5,689 nucleotides of DNA from an uncultured beta proteobacterium (lineage in GTDB: Bacteria > Pseudomonadota > Gammaproteobacteria > Burkholderiales > Rhodocyclaceae), in assembly GCA_903916205.1 (NCBI GenBank), contig CAIWVX010000362.1, forward strand, positions 1 to 5,689. Reading direction: 5' to 3'. The position numbers were made by a program, and so were the translations under genes. Shown piece by piece: positions 1 through 5,689 of this stretch. The notes beneath the pieces were generated by a model. That model saw only the letters and a program-made list of their open reading frames with translations. It searched no databases and was not told the DNA's origin. Every line of letters starts with the position of its first letter. Position 1 is the first letter of the stretch.

Positions 1-111
1 AATGACCTGGCCTTGGTCAGAAATTATCATTAAATCACCCTGAATTGTGTCGGGGATTTTATCTGGATTTAAAATATGCGTCCAAACCACGGGGCCATTT
101 TTGGTCGTCAC
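1..111 (-). CDS. Possible start of an unidentified gene (partial, runs off left edge)
   Basis: A minus-strand frame is open from just after a TGA at 124-126 to the window edge. A GTG at 109-111 is the only reasonable start; CAGG lies five bases upstream of it and could serve as a ribosome binding site. The 37 visible residues read like a real protein, starting VTTKNGPVVWTHILNPDKIP and ending near GDLMIISDQGQVI, but I do not recognise the family. It has the same orientation as the pse genes and lies about 200 bases beyond the methyltransferase stop, so it could be another gene of the surface-sugar locus. All three plus-strand frames have stops in bases 1-75, which favours the minus strand. An open frame of this length can also arise by chance, and the evidence is weak. 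Confidence 0.35.
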   Translation of the reverse strand, partial: MTTKNGPVVWTHILNPDKIPDTIQGDLMIISDQGQVI

Positions 112-312
112 TTTGGCCTGCCGTCACTTAAAATGGCCACGTGGCTTGTTGAAATGAAGAACGTTTCATTTACCCCGGGCATCGCCTTTGGTGATGGAAT
201 GAATGGCTTCTTGCGGATGTGTTTCGCTACGTCTGAGGAAAATATTGCTCAAGCACTTGAGGTGCTTATCAATCTGGAGAAGGACTTTTGTCCCAAGCTA
301 CGCATCTTATGA
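76..312 (+). pseudogene. C-terminal remnant of a class I/II PLP-dependent aminotransferase
   Basis: The 78-codon frame ends in a stretch typical of the last domain of fold-type I aminotransferases: WLVEMKNVSFTPGIAFGDG, then GFLRMCFATSEENIAQALEVL. This matches the family pattern of a small-domain helix, V..TPG.AFG, a G(F/Y)(L/V)R arginine segment (the Arg that normally binds the substrate carboxylate) and a final helix. The PLP lysine, the cofactor-binding Asp and the whole large domain are absent. In-frame stops at 31-33 and 70-72 rule out a longer gene in this frame. Similarity is convincing only from about base 120, so the ATG at 76 is probably not a true start. It is the only plus-strand coding signal and converges tail to tail with the methyltransferase, five bases apart. 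It is probably non-functional. The parent gene cannot be named, since many aminotransferases share this end. Confidence 0.65.
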
Positions 313-317
313 TTCAG

Positions 318-1370
318 CTAACCCTTGCGTTTGAGTAGTATAAGTTCGGAACGGAAACCATCAACTGTTTGGTAGCCAAAGGGCATGACGCTACGTTCAA
401 CGAGGTCATAGTTCGGTAGCATTTTTACGTAATCATCGCCCAGAGTTGGGGCGGTTACGCCCACCACATTCAGTTTCTTCACGTTTTTTCCTTCACGCAT
501 ATTCCGCAGCAAAATCCAGCGCGCACTGAGTCGCGTGACATGGCTGAGGTAGTTTTTGACGACGTAAGGCTCCATTTCTTGGAACGAAATAAAATTCACG
601 AATAAATCAACGTGTCCTTGTAGTTTCTCGATCTGCCAGGAACAAAGCACCGAGGCAACTGGAAGTGAATCAATCTGAATCGTTTTCATCGCGGCTGTTT
701 TTGCATAGGTAGCCACGCGATTTTCCCCAAGTATTGTGATTAAGTAATGCTGTGCCACAAAACTCGTTGGTGGAATATCAATGTCAATGTAGCGCAGGCC
801 TTTAATGCCTGCGTTGGCGAGTATTTCGCCCAAGGTGCCAAAGCCCCCACCTATTTCAAGGACTGTCTGAGGAATATCTCCGTTCAGATGTTTTTTTAGT
901 AGGGAAATGCCGAGCAAATAGTTGAGTGATGATCGACTGAAATGGCGACCATCGAATTCGAAATGCTCAACAGGTTCGCCAACCTGGCTTTCTGAAAATG
1001 AGTGCAAATACGGCACGTTGTTCGGGTTGTCCACGGCTTTTAAAACGCGGTAGTCAGAACGTGCCGCCATTTGCCCATTCAAGAATTGTGTGAGCGCAAG
1101 CAGGGCTTTGGTGTTGTCGCGATGTTCGGTTTTGAGCCAATTTTGAAGTCCGTCGGACTGCTCCAAAGTAAAGCCCGATCCGGGCGTTCCATAGGTTGGC
1201 ACAAAAAATCCTAGCGCTGTCGGCAAGGCGCGGAAACGATCAAGCCCTTGAGCGTAAATTTCAGAAACAATTTGCTTTGAGGCTTTTTCCCAAAATATTG
1301 TGGGTTGATAAAGCGCGTTCTGTCGTTGCATGTCGGCGCACGCTTGATTCAGTTCTGGGTAGTCATTCAT
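318..1370 (-). CDS. Putative sugar O-methyltransferase (SAM-dependent, nonulosonate-locus type)
   Basis: This protein of 350 residues probably transfers a methyl group from S-adenosylmethionine to a sugar hydroxyl in the cytoplasm. A class I SAM-binding motif is clear at residues 171-178 (LEIGGGFG), followed by DIDIP at 196-200 in the position of the acidic strand-2 motif. The N-terminal half carries PELNQAC (5-11), FWEKA (26-30) and FFVPTYG (55-61). The later NFISFQEM segment (259-266) also fits the family of putative sugar O-methyltransferases often found in sialic-acid-like gene clusters. I chose the ATG at 1370 because recognisable similarity begins there. A GTG at 1403 would add 11 residues and overlap the upstream remnant; neither start has a good ribosome binding site. 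It is the last complete gene of the leftward run. The sugar acted on is not known from sequence; an O-methylated nonulosonate or glycan residue is an inference from the neighbours. Confidence 0.8.
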   Translation of the reverse strand: MNDYPELNQACADMQRQNALYQPTIFWEKASKQIVSEIYAQGLDRFRALPTALGFFVPTYGTPGSGFTLEQSDGLQNWLKTEHRDNTKALLALTQFLNGQMAARSDYRVLKAVDNPNNVPYLHSFSESQVGEPVEHFEFDGRHFSRSSLNYLLGISLLKKHLNGDIPQTVLEIGGGFGTLGEILANAGIKGLRYIDIDIPPTSFVAQHYLITILGENRVATYAKTAAMKTIQIDSLPVASVLCSWQIEKLQGHVDLFVNFISFQEMEPYVVKNYLSHVTRLSARWILLRNMREGKNVKKLNVVGVTAPTLGDDYVKMLPNYDLVERSVMPFGYQTVDGFRSELILLKRKG

Positions 1371-1387
1371 CTTTTGGGCCGTAGGAA

Positions 1388-1489
1388 TCAAGGGAGCAAA
1401 CACTTGCTTTCGTCATTAAGTAAAGTGGTGTCGTCTCCAAAGTTGCCGGCCCAGAAAGCTTCTTGCTCTGTTTTGTAGGTGTCGCTCAT
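1388..1489 (-). pseudogene. N-terminal remnant of a pseudaminic acid biosynthesis-associated methylase
   Basis: An ATG at 1489, 15 bases after the cytidylyltransferase stop, opens a 33-codon frame ending in TGA at 1388-1390. Its first residues, MSDTYKTEQEAFWAGNFGDD, carry the signature that opens methylases associated with pseudaminic acid loci (K-T-E-Q-E-x-F-W-x-G-x-F-G-D). Those proteins normally run to about 200 residues with a SAM-binding domain. Here the similarity fades after TTLLND and the frame stops, with no SAM motif. The downstream methyltransferase is in a different frame and is of another type, so joining the two does not rebuild the missing methylase. The position directly after the cytidylyltransferase suggests an original operon member lost by deletion or replacement. 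A short functional peptide is possible but unlikely. The call rests on recognising a short motif by eye. Confidence 0.6.
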
Positions 1490-1504
1490 GATTGATCCAG
1501 TGAG

Positions 1505-2242
1505 TTATTGGCCATATTTTTTCTGACGAACATGGGCATTGATCCGAGGCCAATCGTTATGCATCGTCAACAGCTCCACTATATCGGCAAGATTGAACTC
1601 GGGCTTTAGTGGATAGAGCGCCTCAATGATACGGGTGATGAGTTCTAGATCTTCTGGGGTATCTAATGTCAATCGATATTCGGAAAGATTTCGAGGTGAG
1701 CCGAGTCTGCCGATGCGATAGCGCTCGGGATGCATGTAAAGAAAAGGGGTGACATGCTCTCGGTCAGCTTCTGCCGTTCCTTCCGCATAAGCTTCTTGAA
1801 GCGACCGGAAAGAAAATACTTCAACACTCATCCCAAGTGGATAGGATTTTTCCTGTGAATTGCTGATGTAGTCAAAGCGAGAAGCATTTTCATGAAAGAA
1901 GCGAATGCAATCATCCACTAGGGCCGGGTCAATCAGCGGGCAGTCGGAGGTGACGCGAACAATGGTATCCGCGCCGGTTACCACGGCGGCATCGTAATAG
2001 CGTGATAGAACGTCGTATTCTGCACCGCGAGTGAAAGCGACGCCCAGCGTGCGGCACCAATCGACAATGGTCTCGTCGCTGGCGTTGATGGTCGTGGCTA
2101 TGAGCACTTGGTCGGCAAGCGTAACTCGCCGGAGTCGTTCGATAAAGTAAGTGAGAAGGGGTTTGCCTAATACCGGCTTTAGCACTTTACCCGGCAGACG
2201 AGTTGAGGTCATGCGGGCTTGGGCGATGATGACGGTACTCAT
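1505..2242 (-). CDS. SpsF-type cytidylyltransferase (candidate CMP-pseudaminic acid synthetase)
   Basis: This 245-residue protein has the layout of SpsF-family nucleotidyltransferases, related to CMP-KDO synthetases. The N-terminal nucleotide loop is QARMTSTRLPGKVL (8-21). RGAEYDVLSRYY follows at 72-83, a metal-binding region at VTSDCPLID (97-105, Asp100), PLGMSVEVFS at 135-144 and LTLDTPEDLE at 191-200. It is expected to couple CTP to a sugar acid, releasing pyrophosphate, in the cytoplasm. By position after pseB and pseC it is the best candidate for CMP activation of pseudaminic acid, the role of PseF. However, the classical Campylobacter PseF is a NeuA-like protein with a different N-terminal loop (PARGGSK type), so I leave the symbol blank. 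Its ATG overlaps the pseC stop as ATGA, pointing to translational coupling. Length is normal for the family and no key residue appears lost. The exact sugar acid is inferred. Confidence 0.85.
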   Translation of the reverse strand: MSTVIIAQARMTSTRLPGKVLKPVLGKPLLTYFIERLRRVTLADQVLIATTINASDETIVDWCRTLGVAFTRGAEYDVLSRYYDAAVVTGADTIVRVTSDCPLIDPALVDDCIRFFHENASRFDYISNSQEKSYPLGMSVEVFSFRSLQEAYAEGTAEADREHVTPFLYMHPERYRIGRLGSPRNLSEYRLTLDTPEDLELITRIIEALYPLKPEFNLADIVELLTMHNDWPRINAHVRQKKYGQ

Positions 2243-3411
2243 TGACCGAGAAGTCCGTGAAGTGTGGCGACAACGCGATCTTGCTGCGCCAAAGATAAAC
2301 TCGAATAAAGCGGCAAGCTAAGGGTGCCGGCGTAATAGTTCTCGGCATGAGGGAATTGCCCCGGTGTGAAGCCAAGTCGACGGTAGTAGGGTTGTAAGTG
2401 CACTGGAATGTAATGCACGTTAACCAAAATGCCAGCGCGGTGAAGTTGGAGAAAGGCGTCGTGGCGTGATAGGCCAGAGCGCTCCTCGTTCCAACCGATG
2501 GCGTAAAGGTGCCAGGAGGACGCGCAGTCTGGATCACGGGGCGGTAGAATCAGTCCGCTGTCGGCAAGCAAAAGGTCGTAGCGATCAGCCAATGCACTTC
2601 GCCGGGCGACGAATTCGTCGATGCGCTGCAGCTGCGACAGGCCAAGCGCGGCCTGAATGTCGGTCATCCGATAATTCCAGCCTAATTCGATCATCTGGTA
2701 ATGCCAAGGGCCGTCAATCTCGCCGTCCATCAAGTCGGGGTCGCGCGTGATGCCGTGTGAACGCAGCCGCGCCATACGCGCCGCAAGCTCAGTGTTACGG
2801 GTTACGGCCATGCCGCCTTCGCCGGTGGTAATTATTTTTACCGGATGAAAGCTAAAAATGGTGACATCCGCCCATTCGCCACAGCCAATCATTTGTTGGC
2901 GATAGCGCCCACCAATGGCGTGCGAAGCGTCTTCAATGATGCGGAAGGCGTATTCGTCACTCAGTGCACGTATCTCCGCCATCGGACAGGCGAGCCCTGA
3001 AAAAGCCACGGGGACGACGATTTTTGGCAGGCGTCCGTTGCGTTGCGCGGCTTTAAGTTTGTCTTGTAACGCGGGAAGGCTTATGTTTCGAGTACGCGGA
3101 TCAATATCGACAAAATCAACTTCGGCACCACAAAAGCGAGCGCAATTAGCCGAGGCCACAAAGGTATTGGGTACTGTCCATAACAGGTCGTTCGGGCCAA
3201 GGCCTAGCGCCATACAGGCGATGTGCAAGGCAGAGGTGGCGCTGTTAGTCGCTACGGCATGGGGTACGCCGCAGTAGTCGGCAACAGCGCGTTCAAAAGC
3301 CGGGCCAACCGGACCTTGAGTTAGGTACGCTGAGCGGAGGACTTCGACCACCGCTTCAATGTCTGCGGTGGAGACGTTCTGTAAGCCATAGGGGATGTCA
3401 GGCTCAGTCAT
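2239..3411 (-). CDS. pseC: PseC, UDP-4-amino-4,6-dideoxy-N-acetyl-altrosamine transaminase
   Basis: This is a 390-residue PLP-dependent aminotransferase of the DegT/DnrJ/EryC1/StrS sugar family. It transfers an amino group, usually from glutamate, to C4 of the 4-keto sugar made by PseB, the second step to pseudaminic acid. Visible hallmarks are IPYG near the N-terminus, SAYLTQGP (28-34 region), TNSATSALH (56-63), EDASHAIGG (160-168, Asp161 at the PLP nitrogen), SFHPVK with the predicted Schiff-base Lys192 followed by TTGEGG, and WNYRMTDIQAALG (245-257). HYIPVHLQPYY (333-343) is typical of PseC. The frame is open further upstream to 3543, but the ATG at 3411 is preferred because family similarity begins at residue 5 and the upstream part only duplicates pseB sequence. 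The gene overlaps pseB by 8 bases and the next gene by 4, consistent with one coupled transcript. Length is as expected. Confidence 0.92.
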   Translation of the reverse strand: MTEPDIPYGLQNVSTADIEAVVEVLRSAYLTQGPVGPAFERAVADYCGVPHAVATNSATSALHIACMALGLGPNDLLWTVPNTFVASANCARFCGAEVDFVDIDPRTRNISLPALQDKLKAAQRNGRLPKIVVPVAFSGLACPMAEIRALSDEYAFRIIEDASHAIGGRYRQQMIGCGEWADVTIFSFHPVKIITTGEGGMAVTRNTELAARMARLRSHGITRDPDLMDGEIDGPWHYQMIELGWNYRMTDIQAALGLSQLQRIDEFVARRSALADRYDLLLADSGLILPPRDPDCASSWHLYAIGWNEERSGLSRHDAFLQLHRAGILVNVHYIPVHLQPYYRRLGFTPGQFPHAENYYAGTLSLPLYSSLSLAQQDRVVATLHGLLGQ

Positions 3412-4411
3412 GCAAATCGTTGGCACCAAGCGCTTGTAAATCGGCGGTGCTGAGAAAGTCAGGATTTTCACTACTGTTGTAGCGAAAACCGCAAGGGACT
3501 CGTCGTCCAGAGGTGCGGCTGCTGGTTGTACAGAACTCTTCAATATCCCATAAGGGTGTTGAAGGCAAAATGACGTAGTAGTCGTCGAACTCGATTGTAC
3601 TCAAGGCATCCGTATCGGTAATCATCTCTTCATGGAGCTTTTCTCCAGGACGAATGCCAACCTGTTCGATTTTGCATTCGGGGGCGATGGCCGCAGCAAC
3701 ATCGAGAATGCGATAGGAGGGGATTTTGGGTACAAAAAGTTCCCCCCCTCTCATGCGGAGAAAGCAATCCAGTACAAAATCGACGCCTTGTTGAAGCGTG
3801 ATTGAGAACCGAGTCATGCGCGTATCGGTTACCGGCAAAACACCGGACGCTCGACATTGCTGAAAAAAGGGGAATACCGACCCACGACTGCCGAGTACGT
3901 TGCCGTAACGCACCACAGAGAAACGGATGTCACGGGTTCCACGGTAGTTGTTGGCGGCGACGAAGAGTTTGTCGGAGCAGAGTTTTGTTGCGCCGTAGAG
4001 ATTGATCGGGGCGGCGGCTTTATCGGTGCTTAGTGCGATAACGCGCTTTACGTTAGAGGCGAGACAGGCGTCGATGACATTTTGACCACCGATAATGTTG
4101 GTTTTGACCGCTTCAAAAGGATTGTATTCGGCCGCTGTAACCTGTTTAAGTGCCGCCGCGTGCACAACTATATCAATGCCTTCCATGGCGCGTTCAAGGC
4201 GGGGTAAATCACGAATGTCACCGATAAAGTAACGCAATACATCCTTTCGACCCGCGAAAGTGGGGGCATTCGACATTTCATATTGTTTAAGCTCATCACG
4301 GCTATAAACAACAATTTTTTTGGGTTTGTAACGCTCAAGTAGCGTCGCAATGAAACGCTTTCCGAATGATCCGGTTCCGCCGGTGATTAGAATATTTTTG
4401 TTATCAAACAT
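3404..4411 (-). CDS. pseB: PseB, UDP-N-acetylglucosamine 4,6-dehydratase (5-inverting)
   Basis: This 335-residue short-chain dehydrogenase/reductase carries out the first committed step of pseudaminic acid synthesis: dehydration of UDP-GlcNAc with inversion at C5 to give UDP-2-acetamido-2,6-dideoxy-beta-L-arabino-hex-4-ulose. The NADP-binding loop is GGTGSFGKRF (11-20). The active site shows Asp130 and Lys131 (STDKA) and Tyr139 with Lys143 (YGATK), corresponding to the Asp-Lys-Tyr triad described for Helicobacter FlaA1. Further family segments are YSRDELKQYEMS (36-47), AEYNPFE (94-100), RYGNVLGSRGS (168-178), RMTRF (198-202), VPKIPS (227-232) and GIRPGEKLHEEM (252-263). Length matches Campylobacter and Helicobacter PseB. 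Minor departures from those proteins are Ser at 203, where Trp is usual (RMTRFW), and KQVT where K.VP is usual. It is the first pse gene, 93 bases after clpA, with no obvious promoter or strong ribosome binding site. Confidence 0.95.
   Translation of the reverse strand: MFDNKNILITGGTGSFGKRFIATLLERYKPKKIVVYSRDELKQYEMSNAPTFAGRKDVLRYFIGDIRDLPRLERAMEGIDIVVHAAALKQVTAAEYNPFEAVKTNIIGGQNVIDACLASNVKRVIALSTDKAAAPINLYGATKLCSDKLFVAANNYRGTRDIRFSVVRYGNVLGSRGSVFPFFQQCRASGVLPVTDTRMTRFSITLQQGVDFVLDCFLRMRGGELFVPKIPSYRILDVAAAIAPECKIEQVGIRPGEKLHEEMITDTDALSTIEFDDYYVILPSTPLWDIEEFCTTSSRTSGRRVPCGFRYNSSENPDFLSTADLQALGANDLHD
3742..3748 (-). repeat. Seven-G homopolymer inside pseB
   Basis: Seven consecutive C on the plus strand read as seven G on the coding strand, spanning the two glycine codons of the ARG-GLY-GLY-GLU segment at pseB residues 221-224 (AGA GGG GGG GAA). 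The tract keeps pseB in frame as given. Gaining one G would move translation into a frame that stays open only to a stop at 3630-3632, removing roughly the last third of the enzyme. Poly-G tracts switch some flagellar glycosylation genes in Campylobacter; at seven bases and without population data, switching here is only a possibility. Confidence 0.6.
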
Positions 4412-4504
4412 GAATTACCGATCTGCAATGAATTGAGCTTGGCGAGTAAATTCCGCCCTTGTTGGCATGACGACGCTGAGTGCTTGAAAGCAAATGATCG
4501 CTCA

Positions 4505-5689
4505 TCAGGCAACCGCTTCAGCTTCTTCAGCGAAAACCAGTTTGACTTTGTTATCGTCGTCAATATCTACGGTGACATGGCCGCCGTTGGCTAAGCGGCC
4601 AAATAGCAGTTCGTCGGCTAGCGCTGAACGAATCGTGTCCTGAATCAGCCGAGACATCGGGCGAGCGCCCATTAGCGGGTCAAATCCTTGGGTGGCCAAA
4701 TGTAATTTGAGCGCATCGCTGAACACCGCTTCCACCTTCTTTTCATGCAGTTGGGCTTCAAGTTGCATCAGGAATTTATCGACAACACGCAGAATGACTT
4801 CGTGACCCAGTGGCTTGAATGAAATCGTGGCGTCCAGTCGATTGCGGAATTCTGGCGTGAATAAGCGTTTGATTTCGATCATTTCATCACCGGCTTGCTT
4901 GCTGTTGGTGAAGCCCATCGTTGATTTTTGAATGGATTCCTGGCCGGCATTGGTGGTCATGATGATGACGACGTTACGGAAGTCGGCTTTGCGCCCATTA
5001 TTGTCAGTAAGGGTGCCGTGATCCATGACTTGTAAAAGAATATTGTAAATTTCCGGGTGCGCTTTCTCGATTTCATCCAGCAAAAGTACGCAGTAAGGTT
5101 TCTTGCTGATCGCTTCTGTAAGCTGACCGCCCTGGTCAAACCCGACATAGCCGGGAGGTGCCCCGATCAAGCGTGAAACGGCGTGACGCTCCATGTATTC
5201 CGACATGTCAAAGCGCAGTAGCTCGATGCCCATGCAATAGGCCAGTTGGCGGGCCACTTCCGTTTTTCCAACACCGGTCGGGCCAGAAAACAAGAAGTTA
5301 CCAATCGGCTTGCCGGGTGTGCCCAGTCCCGAGCGGGCCATTTTTATTGCTCGGGTAAGCGCATCAATGGCATCCGATTGACCAAAAACCACGGCCTTAA
5401 GATCACGATCAAGATTCTTAAGAGCGCTACGATCATCCGACGAAATCTGTGTGGACGGGATGCGCGCTATTTTTGCCACAATCTCTTCGATGTCCTGTTT
5501 ACTGATGATTTTTTTCTGCTTCGATTTGGGCAGAATGCGTTGCGCCGCACCGGCTTCATCAATCACATCAATGGCTTTGTCGGGCAGGTGGCGATCAGTG
5601 ATGAAACGCACTGAGAGGTCGACGGCGGTGGTCAGCGCGGCGGCTGAATATTTAATGCCGTGATGCAGTTCGAAACGAGATTTAAGGCC
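4505..5689 (-). CDS. clpA: ClpA, ATP-dependent Clp protease ATP-binding subunit (C-terminal half)
   Basis: The visible 394 codons are the C-terminal half of the Hsp100/AAA+ unfoldase that feeds substrates to the ClpP peptidase in the cytoplasm; the start lies beyond the right edge. The fragment begins at GLKSRFELHH, continues through the end of D1 (DRHLPDKAIDVIDEAGA, about residues 32-48) and passes straight into D2 without the coiled-coil middle domain of ClpB or ClpC, which supports ClpA. D2 shows Walker A GPTGVGKT (136-143), pore loop GYVG (180-183), Walker B VLLLDE (201-206), sensor 1 in TTNAG (245-249), the arginine-finger region FRNRLD (281-286) and sensor 2 GARPMSR (341-347). MGF at 258-260 occupies the place of the ClpP-docking IGL tripeptide of E. 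coli ClpA. The open frame continues to the edge, so the GTG at 5611 is not the start. Housekeeping context; it marks the conserved border of the pse locus. Confidence 0.95.
   Translation of the reverse strand, partial: GLKSRFELHHGIKYSAAALTTAVDLSVRFITDRHLPDKAIDVIDEAGAAQRILPKSKQKKIISKQDIEEIVAKIARIPSTQISSDDRSALKNLDRDLKAVVFGQSDAIDALTRAIKMARSGLGTPGKPIGNFLFSGPTGVGKTEVARQLAYCMGIELLRFDMSEYMERHAVSRLIGAPPGYVGFDQGGQLTEAISKKPYCVLLLDEIEKAHPEIYNILLQVMDHGTLTDNNGRKADFRNVVIIMTTNAGQESIQKSTMGFTNSKQAGDEMIEIKRLFTPEFRNRLDATISFKPLGHEVILRVVDKFLMQLEAQLHEKKVEAVFSDALKLHLATQGFDPLMGARPMSRLIQDTIRSALADELLFGRLANGGHVTVDIDDDNKVKLVFAEEAEAVA

Noticed and set aside
251..267. Perfect 6-base inverted repeat AAGCAC/GTGCTT with a 5-base loop
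   Set aside because: It lies inside the aminotransferase coding remnant and has no T run on either strand, so it does not look like a terminator.
891..897. A7 tract (coding strand) in the methyltransferase
   Set aside because: It encodes ordinary lysine codons within an AT-rich stretch. No evidence of switching, and A tracts of this length are common.
1388..1412. Programmed frameshift joining the 33-codon ORF to the methyltransferase
   Set aside because: A -1 shift would be needed, but no slippery heptamer or downstream structure is evident, and the two parts belong to different methyltransferase types.
2466..3277. Plus-strand open frames across pseC (2466-2750 and 2915-3277)
   Set aside because: They are antisense shadows of pseC with arginine- and serine-rich translations and no family features.
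3412..3543. N-terminal extension of pseC to an upstream ATG at 3543
   Set aside because: It would lie wholly within pseB, and family similarity starts only after the ATG at 3411.
4412..4504. Possible promoter, terminator or small gene between clpA and pseB (for example a 17-codon ORF at 4415-4468)
   Set aside because: No convincing -35/-10 pair, sigma-54 or sigma-28 pattern and no stem followed by a T run. The short ORFs lack ribosome binding sites and any recognisable similarity.

Overview
The window holds a nonulosonic (sialic-acid-like) sugar biosynthesis locus next to a housekeeping protease gene. Apart from one fragment, every gene reads leftward on the minus strand. The ClpA fragment closely resembles the Escherichia coli type: no middle domain, D1 end, D2 AAA+ module, 'D2-small'. 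This suggests a proteobacterium, probably of the gamma or beta class; the species cannot be told from the sequence. Base composition is moderate and looks somewhat AT-richer at the left end.

Right to left (the direction of transcription), the layout is as follows. The C-terminal half of clpA (4505-5689, cut by the window edge) is followed by a 93-base gap. Then comes a tightly packed run. pseB (3404-4411) is a UDP-GlcNAc 4,6-dehydratase/5-epimerase. pseC (2239-3411) is a PLP aminotransferase and overlaps pseB by 8 bases. An SpsF-type cytidylyltransferase (1505-2242) overlaps pseC by 4 bases (ATGA). PseB and PseC make UDP-4-amino-4,6-dideoxy-N-acetyl-altrosamine, the committed precursor of pseudaminic acid; the cytidylyltransferase is the expected candidate for making the CMP-activated sugar. 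Such sugars decorate flagellin or surface polysaccharide.

To the left the region looks rearranged. A 33-codon ORF (1388-1489) carries the N-terminal signature of the pseudaminic-acid-associated methylase family, but stops at once. It runs into a complete methyltransferase of a different type (318-1370), resembling the putative sugar O-methyltransferases found in nonulosonate loci. Five bases beyond that gene, on the opposite strand, lies the C-terminal remnant of a class I/II aminotransferase (recognisable from about 120 to 312). At about 112-120 that homology ends, and a short open minus-strand frame (1-111) runs off the left edge; it may be the start of another gene.

The remaining pathway steps (PseH acetyltransferase, PseG UDP-sugar hydrolase, PseI synthase) are not in the window. 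I found no tRNA, rRNA, CRISPR, insertion sequence or convincing terminator. The most interesting material is the pair of gene remnants around the methyltransferase, which suggests that a modification gene was swapped at the end of the operon, and a seven-G tract inside pseB.
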